A stretch of 64,000 nt of DNA from NCBI GenBank assembly GCA_036365455.1, contig JAWQUS010000020.1, positions 1,709,001-1,773,000 of the forward strand, read 5' to 3'. This DNA comes from Macrosoma leucophasiata (lineage: Eukaryota; Arthropoda; Insecta; Lepidoptera; Hedylidae). Made by a program: the position numbers and the translations under genes. The notes below the pieces were generated by a model. That model saw only the letters and a list, made by a program, of their open reading frames with translations. It searched no databases and was not told the DNA's origin. This document shows, one piece after another, positions 1-9,106 of the stretch (within the stretch, counting starts at the first letter, position 1; each line of letters starts with the position of its first letter).

Positions 1-204
1 GATAAGAAACAAGAACAAAGGGTCTGATATCTTATCCCGAATGACAAAAACCCTAATAACAAGTGCCCGAACTTTAAGGTCCGAAGAATCATTACCCTAA
101 TTTTTATTTACGTTAGATTTTTTACTGTTCTATGAATAGAGTTCGATATTCTGATTTTCAAATCATTAGGAATTTGATATGGCGTAGGAAAGTGACTTAT
201 AAAG

Positions 205-330
205 CGGCGAGGCTTTATGAAGAGAATGATGAATGTAGTAGAAGCACGAGAGGTGTGTCAGGTGCGGGATATCTGGCGCTCCACACTCTCTGTCTGCCCT
301 ATGAGAGACTTAGCGTAAATATACACACAT
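205..330 (+). mobile_element. LINE tail (family D), 5'-truncated
   Basis: This is the end of a non-LTR retrotransposon family seen at least six times here. The conserved part reads from a GAAGAGAATGATGAA stretch through GGGATATCTGGCGCTC to a TAGGGACCTGGCGTGAAG-like end, followed by ACATA repeats. Longer copies (39598, 20558) translate as a GRPRLTYHDQIG segment, which resembles the C-terminus of LINE reverse transcriptases. This copy is diverged and carries only the last ~125 bp. Confidence 0.6.
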
Positions 331-371
331 AGATTAGGTTATGCGATGGTGTTATCTCTAGTTTCATCACC

Positions 372-659
372 TTTTTTTTCTGTAATAAAAGTGGCAAACA
401 AGCGTGCAGTTCACGCTGATGTTAAGTGATGACTGCAGCCTAAAGACACCCACACGATGACCAGAGGTCAAAATGCAGATGCGCTGCCACTCCTGAGGCA
501 TTAGGTGTTATGCCTCTGTGCCGGAAATTACAGAGCCGTACATTACCACCTGACCGGAACACGATAGTGCTGAACACTAACATTTAGCGGCAAGCATATT
601 AGGTAATGCGGTGGTGCCTACGCCCGCGAGCTCCGTCACTGGAGCTCTACTACCAGTAA
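372..659 (-). mobile_element. Family A short retroelement, near full length
   Basis: Member of the dominant short repeat of the window (~285 bp). In the sense orientation (minus strand here) it starts ACTGGTGGTAGAGCTCC, carries a GAGCTCC/GGAGCTC hairpin about 15 bp from its start, and ends in an A run. On the plus strand this copy shows the T run at 372, then the GAGCTCC-GTCACT-GGAGCTC hairpin near 640 and CTACTACCAGTAAA. No open frame. Strand in all family A entries refers to the A-tailed orientation. Confidence 0.85.
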
Positions 660-770
660 AATCTATGTTAAGTGACTTCATCCTTCAGACATCTACACAA
701 ATTCTGTTGTCAAAACGCAAATGCTTTGCCACACACTATTGTTTTGGTAATAGTCGGATTGATCGTATCA

Positions 771-889
771 TCTCAGAATGCCAACTTCGCAAATTGCCAA
801 CTGCTCGCAAAAAGAAAACTTCTCAAAATGCCAACTTATCAAAAAGCCAAATTCGCAAAATATTTATTTCTCAAAATGCCAACTTTTCA
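771..889 (+). repeat. Degenerate short tandem repeat (TGCCAACTT motif)
   Basis: The motif TCAAAATGCCAACTT recurs in degenerate form about four to five times, separated by CGCAAA or ATCAAAA spacers. It immediately follows family A copy 372-659. The open frames across it are products of the repeat and of low stop density, not genes. Confidence 0.6.
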
Positions 890-939
890 TAATGACCACT
901 TAAAATTATAATGATGTTTCAAATTAATTACATAAATTG

Positions 940-1335
940 TGTACCACACTATGAGAAATATTGGTTTAATTATGTAGAACGTATAAATCCTTTCCGTCCC
1001 AGAGCAAGGAATTAGTTTATATATTCACATGTACCCGAAATTCCCTGCAAAACCTATGTAGTAAAGCTCGGCCTTCGTAACTTATCCCCATGGCGGCGGT
1101 GTAATTATCACGGATCACTTATTTCATGTCTGATGGTGGGGTCAAAAGTCTTAGGAATCGGCGTGCATGTATGAAGAGAATGATGAAGGTAGACGAGGCA
1201 CGAGAGGTTTGTCAGAACCGGGATGTCTGGCGCTCTACACTCTCTGCCTACCCCGTTAGAGACCTGGCGTGAAGATTCATACATACATACTTATTTCATA
1301 TTTGGTATGTAGTATAGTTACATATTCTATGTAAT
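940..1335 (+). repeat. Dispersed repeat J, interrupted by a LINE tail
   Basis: Positions 940-1127 and 1300-1335 form one repeat that reappears in reverse complement at 7900-8110. Shared blocks include GCAAGGAATTAGT, ACCCGAAATT, CTTATCCCC and GGCGGCGGTGT, then ACTTATTTCATATTTGGTATG. It is split here by the family D insertion at 1128-1288. The class of repeat J is not recognised. Confidence 0.7.
1128..1288 (+). mobile_element. LINE tail (family D) with 11-bp target duplication
   Basis: A 5'-truncated copy of the family D LINE tail ending in (CATA)n. It is flanked on both sides by ACTTATTTCAT (1117-1127 and 1289-1299). The uninterrupted version of the host repeat at 7900-8110 contains this sequence once. 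Target duplication, 5' truncation and a short repeated tail are what target-primed reverse transcription leaves. Confidence 0.85.
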
Positions 1336-1349
1336 CTTACCGAATTCCC

Positions 1350-1497
1350 CTCTGTGGTGTTCCCTAGGTGCTACAATATGGGGTTCTTCAAAAATGGCGT
1401 CAAAAGAGTCCTTCAGGGCTAGCACGTTTGCAACTCCCCAGGCCATATTCGACGGTGACCACTTTCCATCAAGAGTCAAACTTCAGACTTAAAACAA
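1350..1497 (+). mobile_element. LINE tail (family E), partial
   Basis: Matches the 3' end of a second non-LTR family also seen at 9722, 40665 and 53836. The recognisable block is GTGCTACAATATGGGGTTCTTC followed by GGCGTCAAAAGAGTCCTTCA. In the best copy it encodes a YNMGFFKIGVKRVLQG-like C-terminus. This copy is degraded and lacks an intact frame. Confidence 0.7.
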
Positions 1498-1499
1498 AA

Positions 1500-1950
1500 T
1501 TTGCTTGAAACCTCACTTGTTCGTGAACAATACCATAGCAACTTCCATGTCAGTAACTTCTTAACTATGAATATAACTTTACAATGTTATATTATGTGAA
1601 TTTAAAATGATTATGTGCTGTCGAAGGGGTTTCTGGTCATCCAAAACATTGTAAATTGGACTTTAACGTCATACAAATAAGTGACTTACGTGACGGACCG
1701 AATATTTCTTCGATAGAACTTATTCTATTACTGGTAGGTACCTATTGTAACAGTAAAAAATAAATCTAACGAAAGAATTGTAAATTAGAAGAGCGGAGCC
1801 CTCTGGCACAGACATTTTACAATGCTTGAAAGGGGACTCCAGCCTATTTGTGTCATAAAACATTTTGATATAGAAATAAAGATTATTTATTATTATTATT
1901 TCTGTACCTGTGAAAAACATTATTTTTTAAAATTATAATATTGGCTAATA
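1500..1950. other. AT-rich stretch, nothing recognised
   Basis: No coding or repeat signature is supported here. A 66-codon open frame on the minus strand (1720-1920) has no recognisable protein character, and I do not call it. Confidence 0.5.
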
Positions 1951-1954
1951 TTTA

Positions 1955-2152
1955 AAACTAGCTGTATCCTGCGCGCGTTGTTTCACCACCAACTTAAAAA
2001 AAAATGACAGTGGTGCTATCTGTCGAACTTTCCAACTCAGAAACCTTCGTGTGCTCATGCACAACAACCTTGCTAAAGATTACCACTTGATCAAATGCGT
2101 AGCTTACGATTCTATAACGGACATACAGACAAACATTCATTTTAAATATAAG
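1955..2152 (+). mobile_element. RTE-like retrotransposon tail (CTAGCTG type)
   Basis: Begins ACTAGCTGTATCCTGCGCGC and ends near CATACAGACAAACATTCATT followed by AT-rich sequence. That arrangement (CTAGC head, cross-species 'CGCG' block, ACAAACATTCAT end) is common in insect non-LTR 3' regions. Class assignment is from family knowledge; no coding part is present. Confidence 0.5.
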
Positions 2153-2676
2153 TAGAAGAAGAAGCCATTACACTATTGTGTTACAGTTCGATAGTAATGA
2201 ACTACTTTTTTCTTTTTTTTTTGTATGCATGTAGTCGGCAAGTCTCTAGACTAAGTCTAAGCACTAGTCTACTTCACCGGGCAATTTACGGGCGCAGAGG
2301 GCGCTTTCAGCCTAAATAAAAGTTAGCGCAATTGCCTAAGGAAGACCCCTGTAAGTCCGAACCTCGGCGTTGTGAAATTACACATAAGACATATGCGATT
2401 AGGGACGGTTAACGATTATCCTGGTGATTTAACACTATGGAAAAACTACAGTACTTTGGCGTTACATCTGCATTTTTACCTCTCTAGTTTTTATGTAGTC
2501 AGACGTTTACAGCATGTATCGTTTCAGTATTGAATTACCATACATTTAATAAGACAACTATATCGTTAAGCCTCATGTTTTTTTTTATGTTAACAATTAA
2601 AATTATCATTCAATATATACCGATAACATATTACCTAATTAAAATAAAACTAACTTAATCTCATACAAAATAAAAA

Positions 2677-3126
2677 TAACTACGTTAAGAAAAACCGACT
2701 TCAAATCTAAAATGTAAAAAATAATACAGATTAAATATTAATTTTAAACTACCTATTATTTATATGTTTTATTTACTAATAGGATTGAAGTCGCTGCCAA
2801 GCCTTAAACAAATAATAATATTTTAATCCCTTAAATATGAATACGAGCAAATTAATACAATGAACAAAACGTAACCGGCGAATCGTGGGTGTTTGCATGT
2901 ATGCTTGAATGCATGCATTTACCTCTGCCTAACCCTTCGGCGATTACAGGCATGAACAGATTACGTTTTAATACAATGAAATGCTTACTTTAATGATTTT
3001 GGCTTGGCACCGACTTCAATCCTATTATACATATAAATAATAGGTAGTTTAAAATTAATATTAAATCTGTATTATTTTTTACTTTTTAGATTTGAAGTCG
3101 GTTTTACTTAACGTAGTTATTTTTAT
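2677..3126. mobile_element. Fold-back element with ~125-bp inverted arms (CCGACTTCAA type)
   Basis: Left arm 2677-2806 and right arm 3003-3126 are near-perfect reverse complements. Both contain CCGACTTCAAATCTAAAA, CAGATTAAATATTAATTTT-like sequence and CTACCTATTATTTATAT, and end at the GCCAAGCC/GGCTTGGC boundary. The spacer holds a SINE fragment inserted later. A shorter relative lies at 29938-30126. No transposase is encoded, so this is a non-autonomous MITE-like element. Confidence 0.8.
2865..2967 (+). mobile_element. tRNA-type SINE (family B), 5'-truncated, 13-bp TSD
   Basis: Only the last ~100 bp of SINE family B are present, from ACGTAACCGGCGAATCG to the terminal TTACGTTT. Perfect direct repeats TTAATACAATGAA flank it at 2852-2864 and 2968-2980. 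It lies in the spacer of the fold-back element, so it is younger than that element. Confidence 0.85.
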
Positions 3127-3129
3127 TTA

Positions 3130-3990
3130 ATACATTTTAGTTTATTGCTGCATTGTCATTATGATTAATGTTCACATCTGTTAAATTTGTAAAATCTGAC
3201 TCTTTTAACTTCGTGACAATAAGATAGGTACATAATTTAAACTGTTTAGATGTGTCGATAGAAAATTATTACACGACTATACGAAATCAATAAAAAAAAA
3301 AATTAATTTTTGGGGTAAAAGTAATCATGGACTGTTAACTCTATGTATTTATCCACGAAGGAGTAAATAAGCTGTGTTGTGTCGTCGATGAGTAAATATG
3401 TCATTGTCAGTTGTTGTCATGCGCATTAGGACTATCTAGGACGTCAGTGGATTCAACGCATTGTTATGACAACACGCTGTCTAATCTTATTCCTTTAGTT
3501 TGAGGTGAAAGTAAGTAAAAAATGCTCATAAAATAAAAACTAATGGTCCTACCTGAATAACATTTTTATGGGACCAATTCGAAACTATTCCGCATCAAAC
3601 ACAATAAGAATTACGTAAATCGGTCCAGAAATCTAGGCGAAATTGGCGTACATACATAAATATATATATATATATACCGGCTGAATTGAGAACCTTCTCG
3701 TTTTTTTGAAATCGGTTAAAAATAAGCGTCATGCAATAATAATGTAGCAATAGTTTAATTAATATTAAAATAGAAAAAGGCGTGACGTTATTTTAACAGG
3801 CAAATTATTATTATAAATAAACCCTATTCGTCAAGTCCTACATGGTAGTGAATGTTAACTAATGAAAAGCTGGCACGAAGCAGCGTGCAGTCACGCTTTA
3901 AAAGCAAAAAATAAATATTATTTACGACATAACGACATGATCGTTAACTACTAAAATAGGTAGGCGTTACATTATTACATAATCTATACA
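3130..3990. other. AT-rich DNA with a retroelement 3' tail near 3540-3720
   Basis: Nothing gene-like in 3130-3530. At 3540-3720 a short block runs through AATCGGTCCAGAAATCTAG, GTACATACATAAATATATAT and CGGCTGAATTGAGAACC to AATCGGTTAAAAA. The same GAATTGAGAACCTCCTCCTT...GTCGGTTAA tail recurs at 24088 and 32330, so it is the end of a dispersed retroelement. An (AT)n run lies at 3660-3676. Confidence 0.5.
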
Positions 3991-5277
3991 TATTAGGTTG
4001 GGGAAAAAGTTTCTTCGCATTTTTTAAGATAATTCAAAACATTTTTTAATATAATTTATTTAAATTTAACTAAAGTATGTATGTACCATTTTGTTCGATA
4101 ACCTTTTGCCATCTTGTAGGTAGGGACATGATCCCATTGCTATAAAAATTTTGGGACTTCTCATCAATATACCGCGACAAGTGGATTTGGCAGTCCTCTC
4201 GTGATGTTAACCTAACATTGCATAAAGAATTCTGAAGAGACCGAAACAGGTGGAAATCTGAAGGTGCAAGGTCAGGACTATACGGCGGATGCATTAACAC
4301 CTCCCAGCCAAACTCTCTTAATTTTTGCTGAGTGGCTATAGATGTGTGAGGTCTAGCGTAATCATGATGAAACACCACACCCCTTCTGTTGATCAATTCC
4401 GGCCGCTTTCTCTCAACGTCTTGCTTTAATCTCATCAGTTGTTCGCAGTAGAGTTCAGAATCGATAGTCCTGCCTGGTGGTAATAGCTCATAATGAATAA
4501 TGCCCTTCCAATCCCACCACACACACAACATCACCTTATTGCGAGTTAACCCGGGTTTCGCCACAGTCTGTGAAGCCCGACCGGCCTTTGACCACGACCT
4601 TTTTCGCACGTTCTTGTCGTACGTGATCCACTTTTCATCACCAGTTATCAGCTTCTTCAAAAATGATTCGGTTTCATTACGTCGTAATAAAGAGTCACAA
4701 ATGAGTACACGGTTCATTAGGTTTCTTTCAGTGAGCTCGTGAGGTACCCAAATATCGAGCTTTTTTTTGTACCCAGCTTTTTTCAAATGCGCCAAAACTG
4801 TTTTGTGATCAATTCTCAGTTCTTCAGCTACGTCGTAACTACTGATATGTCGATCTTGCTCCACTTTTTCAAAAATGGCATCCATTTTATTTGTAATAGA
4901 GTAACCAGAGCGGTGCATCTTTGACATCAAAATTTCCGGATTGAAAACGCTTAAACCAAATTTGTGCTACTCTTACAGACTACTGCACTAGGTCCATAAA
5001 CATCGCAAATGTTTTTCGCGGCTTGCGTTGCATTTTTACCTTTTTTGTAGTAAAATTTTAAAATGTATCGAATTTCTTCATTAGATTCACTCATCTTGAC
5101 AGTAAGAAAAACAAATGAAAATCACACATTTGCCTAATTTGAATTTGGAATTATGTTCTTTAAAATTTTAACTTTCAATGATACCAAAACCAGCCAGATA
5201 CAAATACTACAGCCAAAGAGATTTTATTACAAGTTCATACATACTATAATGCGAAAAGACTTTTTCCCCAACCTATT
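3991..5277 (-). mobile_element. mariner transposon
   Basis: About 1.28 kb bounded by inverted repeats. The left end reads TTAGGTTGGGGAAAAAGTTT after a TA, and the right end reads GACTTTTTCCCCAACCTA next to a TA-rich flank. The size, TA target and D,D34D transposase place it in the mariner family of Tc1/mariner cut-and-paste elements. The terminal repeats are nearly intact, so an external transposase might still recognise it, but its own transposase is broken. Confidence 0.93.
4070..5094 (-). pseudogene. mariner transposase, two frameshifts
   Basis: The gene would encode the DNA-cutting enzyme of the mariner element. The N-terminus starts at the ATG at 5094 (MSESNEEIRYILKFYYKKGK), in a helix-turn-helix region. 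The first frame change is near the segment coding SVRVAQIWFKRFQSGNFD (about 4960-4980), and the second is just before RSGYSITNK (about 4915). From about 4920 to the stop at 4070 the frame is open. The catalytic motifs are visible there: TGDEKWI with the first Asp; FHHDYARPH with the second (usual HDNARPH is HDYARPH here); and YSPDLAPSDFHLF with the third, 34 residues after the second. The protein therefore has all three catalytic Asps but no continuous DNA-binding domain. It is almost certainly inactive. Confidence 0.93.
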
Positions 5278-5280
5278 ATA

Positions 5281-5797
5281 ATAAAACAGTAAAATCCGCG
5301 TGTCTGTACATTGTATATATTTACGACAAACCAATTGGAGGCAATGTTAAAACAGTATTAGAACATTTTTCAATGATTTTAAATGTTTTGTCTATCTGTT
5401 TGTCCCTTTGTCCAGGCTAATTTCCGAAGATACTGGACGGATTCGAATGAAACTTTTTGTGGTGTATAGATACTAAGCCTGGCCAACATTTAGGCTACTT
5501 TTTACTGCGGGAGAATCACTCATTCCCACGGGAATCTCTACATTTAATTTCATTTTCCTATACAAATAGTTCGTATCTATCAAACCTTTAACGTTTTCGT
5601 AGGTTTTCGCGAGCTTCATACATTGTAGAAATTAAACTTGCGGATTTTCTCGCGTATACAACACTCCCAAACTTCTTCATACACCCGACGTTTCGGTCGC
5701 TTTCCAGCTACCGTGGTCACGGGCTGACTGATATATCAAACCTTTGACACATTATTTTATTGTGAGGCAATACGAAGTTTGCCGGGTCAGCTAGTAC
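5281..5797 (-). mobile_element. RTE-like retrotransposon tail (CTAGCTGACCC type), interrupted
   Basis: On the minus strand it starts ACTAGCTGACCCGGCAAACT at 5797 and ends in TA-rich sequence next to the mariner. Related tails lie at 24447 and 37419. Near 5600-5730 a foreign block containing CCCGACGTTTCGGTCG and CAGCTACCGTGGTCACGGG is inserted. Related sequence occurs at 39290 and 52585, so that block is a separate dispersed repeat. Confidence 0.6.
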
Positions 5798-5799
5798 AA

Positions 5800-6149
5800 C
5801 AATAATTGTATGCATGTTGAAGTGTAGTAACAAACGTTATAGTTATGTTACTGAGAGAATGTTTCGCGAAATATTTTTGAAGTTATATTTCTTTTGGCGC
5901 GATTAGAAAAAAATATGAGAGTGAATTTTTACGATGCGCGCGCACACCGTCAGAAAACAGCGACATTCTGAAGTTAGTTGCTAAACATTTAACAGCATCA
6001 AACAGTCTGAACTTGCTAAACCAACCAGTTTTTAACTAACCAAATAAAGAACATATTTCACATACACATATTTCGAACACATTATATATTTTTTTACATA
6101 TATAAATATCAAAACATATATATATAAAAAATAAAAAATACCTTGCCGC
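5800..6149. other. Unassigned stretch
   Basis: Nothing gene-like or repeat-like that I can support, apart from a GC patch GATGCGCGCGCACACCGTC near 5934 and AT-rich runs after 6050. Confidence 0.5.
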
Positions 6150-6565
6150 CGGCAGCGGGAACAGGGTCCAAGCTACCGGTGGTTAGGGACGCAGAGAGAG
6201 GAATCTCCTCACTATTCGTGCCGTGTCAAGTAGCACTGCCTTCTGCATCAGGCCCTTGACCCAGCCGCCCAACGTGAGCCTCATAAGGTGTACTCATAAG
6301 GCCATTCACCGAGACGACTATCGGTGCAATGATCGCCGAATCCACATGCCACATGCCGACAATCTCGTGAGCTAGGTACAGATATTTTAATTCCTTATCC
6401 ATTTCAGCTTTCACGAGATTCTCGTCATGGGGGATGGTGACGTCGACGATCACTGCACGGCGCTCAATTCGATCTATCAGCACTATATCAGGCTTGTTAG
6501 CGACAATGGTCCTGTCAGTGATGATAGATCGATCCCAGTACAGTGCGATACGATCATTCTCGAGA
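6150..6565 (-). pseudogene. LINE C-terminal region with restriction-like endonuclease type motif
   Basis: The minus-strand frame from about 6565 to 6226 reads IITDRTIVANKPDIVLIDR, then RRAVIVDVTIPHDENLVKAE, then KYLYLAHEIVGMWHVDSA and IIAPIVVSVNGL. The KPDIVL...IVDVTIP...K spacing is what I associate with the C-terminal endonuclease region of R2/R4/Dong-type non-LTR retrotransposons, which use a restriction-enzyme-like nuclease to cut target DNA. After the stop at 6226, a shifted frame continues with RIVRRFLSLRP, so the natural C-terminus is frameshifted. No reverse transcriptase domain is attached. The fragment is a dead remnant; exact clade is uncertain. Confidence 0.75.
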
Positions 6566-6639
6566 ACATAATTATAATTATGTATTCAATTTTGTGTTTT
6601 TGTAACATAATTCAATCGTCAGGGGAAAATGCCTTACCT

Positions 6640-7010
6640 TGCTTCCTTACTCCCTTACCACCCTTGGGAAAAAAGGTGAGTTATGTCTCCGGGGAGCGAC
6701 TCCGAGGAAAGCACCCGACTACCCACTAAAAACCCTTGGGTGTTCCGACTCGCCCGCCATCAGTGGTGGGGTCACAGTATCGCACACATCCGGGACCTTG
6801 CCGGCGGCTGCTGGTTTCAGCAGCCGCCGGCAAGGTCCCGGCCCGGTCCCGAAACCTTTCAGCTCCAATAAACGCTAATGGCATGCTGAAAACATGCACG
6901 CCAGCCATCCCGGGACCTCTCCATTTGGGCAACGGACATCCCCTAGTCCGACGTCCGAAGGTCAAAGCCTCGACCATTTCCTACACCAGGCGTCTATGCT
7001 GTAGACATCT
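6640..7010. repeat. GC-rich block with a perfect 23-bp hairpin
   Basis: An unusually GC-rich patch for this window. Arms 6791-6813 and 6818-6840 are exact reverse complements around a 4-base loop (arm core ACCTTGCCGGCGGCTGCTG). Several overlapping open frames arise from the GC-rich palindrome. I do not recognise the protein in any of them. It may be part of the same LINE as 6150-6565. Confidence 0.6.
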
Positions 7011-7115
7011 GACTACACAAAAACAAGAGATAAAAATGCAGATGCAAAGCCAAAGTATTGTAGTTTTGCCATATTGTTTAAAATTAAATATTGTTATATT
7101 ATTAAATATTGTTTA

Positions 7116-7406
7116 ACTGGTGGTAGAGCTCCAGTGACGGAGCTCGCGGGCGTAGGCACCACCGCATTACCTAATATACTTGCCGCTAAATGGTAGTGTT
7201 CAACACTATCGTGTTCCGGTCAGGTGGTAATGTACGGCCCTGTAATTTCCGGCACAGAGGCATAAGACCTTAAGCCTCAGGAGTGGTAACGCATCTGCAT
7301 TTTGACCTTGGTCTTTGTGTGGGTGTCTATAGGCTGCAGTCATCACTTAACATCAATGTGAACTGCATGCTTGTTTACCACTTCCATTACATAAAAAAAA
7401 AAAAAA
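7116..7406 (+). mobile_element. Family A short retroelement, full length
   Basis: A near-consensus copy. It starts ACTGGTGGTAGAGCTCC, has the GAGCTCC-AGTGAC-GGAGCTC hairpin, then GCATTACCTAATATACTTGC, CGTGTTCCGGTCAGGTGG and TATAGGCTGCAGTCATC, and ends CATTACAT plus a long A run. No open frame. Confidence 0.9.
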
Positions 7407-7462
7407 CTACGGGGTCATTCATTACCAATATTTAAAATGGTAGTATTCTACCATTCTAGAGT

Positions 7463-7780
7463 AGCGCGCATGGCCCCGCGGCTGGTGTAGATCGTAAGCG
7501 ATCTACTCGGTTAAGCAAATTAAATGCGCATTTCCGTGCTTCGGAGGGCACGTTAAGCCGTCGGTCCCGATTGCTATCGATAAATAGCAGTAAACCTTGT
7601 CGGAGGCCTTATGGGCGGTTTGAAAATATCCGACAATGGTTTGGCCACTTACCCGTATCTCCACTAACCCGCATTGGAGCAGCATGGTGGAGTAAGCTCC
7701 AGGTCTCCCCCCAAAAATAGTAGAGACTCGTGCCCAGCAGTGGGATATTTCAAGGGTTGCCATTATTATTATTATTTATT
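7463..7780 (+). mobile_element. 5S rRNA-derived SINE (family F), internal deletion in the 5S part
   Basis: Starts GCGCGCATGGCC and ends TTGCCATTATTATTATT. Compared with the copies at 18629 and 60610, it has lost the segment between two GCA triplets that contains GATGGGTGACCGC, so TTAAGCA joins directly to AATTAAATGCGC. The loss removes part of the presumed internal Pol III promoter. The rest of the body (CCGACAATGG..., GCAGCATGGTGGAGTAAGC) is typical. Confidence 0.85.
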
Positions 7781-7899
7781 CTTCCATTGAAAATATTAGC
7801 TAAAGTTCTAATAAAAAAAGAATTTTTCACATATAAAAAATACCCTAGCATCGTTAGCGTACAAGTGGGGTTTCAAGCCAATTTCCGTAATATATATAA

Positions 7900-8110
7900 T
7901 ATATTATACGAGTAGTATGTATCTAAAGTACATACCAAATATGAAATAAGTGACCCATGATAATAACACCGCCGCCAAGGGGATAAGTTATGAAGGCCGA
8001 GGTCTTGTACATTATTTTGCAGGAAATTTCGGGTAAAGGTGAGTACTAATTCCTTGCTTTGGGATAGCAAGGATTTAAACATTCTACATATTTGTACCCA
8101 TATTTCTCAC
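7900..8110 (-). repeat. Dispersed repeat J
   Basis: Reverse-complement partner of 940-1335, without the LINE insertion. It carries the uninterrupted ACTTATTTCAT-like target, CCAAGGGGATAAGTTATGA and AGCAAGGAATTAG in reverse sense. Class unknown. Confidence 0.7.
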
Positions 8111-8249
8111 AGTTTAGTACACAGTTTAATTCCCTTCGTGATACCTATATTGTTACAACTCTTACCTAAAGATATAATGGCAACATGACATCTACGTTTT
8201 GATTTTGTAAACAATTAATAATTGCTTTAAAAACTTGATTACAATGGAA

Positions 8250-8570
8250 TAAGGCTAACACATCAATGGATGAAAGGTTTTTGGCGGGAACCTTGAAAGA
8301 GGCGTGTGGCGCTCTTATCTTATTTCATTGTCTTATTTTTGAGTTATATTAAATAAAGTTGGTGGCATTTTGTTTGATTTTGGCTTATTACAGTGCCCGT
8401 GTATAGTGAAATAGAAAAATAGTGCGAAAACACGTCCTTTCGAGTTGCTTCCAAAATTTCATTGTAAATGTTCTGGTAAAGTAGCCATCGCTTTACTCGA
8501 ATTACTGACTGTAGTGACTGCGACTGACTGACGGACTAATAAATTGACTATTTATTTAATTTAATTTATT
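8250..8570 (+). repeat. Dispersed repeat P (TTGGCGGGAACCTTGAA)
   Basis: Contains TTTTTGGCGGGAACCTTGAA, GAGGCGTGTGGCGCTCTTAT, TTGGTGGCATTTTGTTTGAT and TTCTGGTAAAGTAGCCATCG. The whole block recurs in reverse complement at 28690-29040, and the first 20 bp recur alone at 8817. AATAAA-like signals and the length suggest an LTR or UTR of a retroelement, but no coding part is attached. Confidence 0.6.
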
Positions 8571-8989
8571 ATCTGTTTTTGATTATTATTAGTGGTTATT
8601 CACTCTAGGTTAGTTTAAAAAAAAATGACGATGTAAAAGTGCTCTCCAGGAGCCTAATTATATGAAATAAATGAATAAACTGAAACTGGCAATATGCGTA
8701 ATGGAAATGCCATAATATAAAAAAAAATGGTTGAAAAGTTATCTGACTGGCTGAATGCGATCAATAGCATAGTTATCAGATTTGTAATTTGACATGTTAT
8801 TATATCAATTGTTGAGTTTTGGCGGGAACCTTGAAGGGGGGAGGATGCCATTAAAAACAAAAAAATATATTTTGTTTGTGTTTGACTTGTCATAAGCGGT
8901 GCCTGTCACCCAAAATGAATAAATTAATTTCTCATTCTGATTCTGAATAATATTAGCAGCTGGTACAAAACAATTCGTGGTACCAAATA

Positions 8990-9106
8990 AAATCATCTGG
9001 AGTACCGCAAGGTAGTGTTTCAGGTCCTCTGCACTTCTTATACTACATAAATGACCTACCTTATTACACTACAAATCCTTACACATTATTTGCTGATCAC
9101 TTTTAA
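8990..9106 (+). pseudogene. LINE reverse transcriptase fragment
   Basis: Translates SSGVPQGSVSGPLHFLYYI then NDLP, then TLFADH and a stop at 9104. The pattern is the palm-domain core of non-LTR reverse transcriptases (normally SGVPQGSVLGP...INDLP...FADD), of the Jockey/CR1 type. Only ~38 codons remain. The catalytic FADD is FADH here, so the second metal-binding Asp is lost. The frame upstream is broken after W-YKTIRGTK. It is a dead fragment; it could belong to LINE family E, but nothing proves that. Confidence 0.85.

Noticed and set aside
6639..7116. Overlapping open frames of 62-126 codons around the GC-rich hairpin
   Set aside because: They arise from the palindrome and GC-rich composition; no recognised domain and no agreement between frames.
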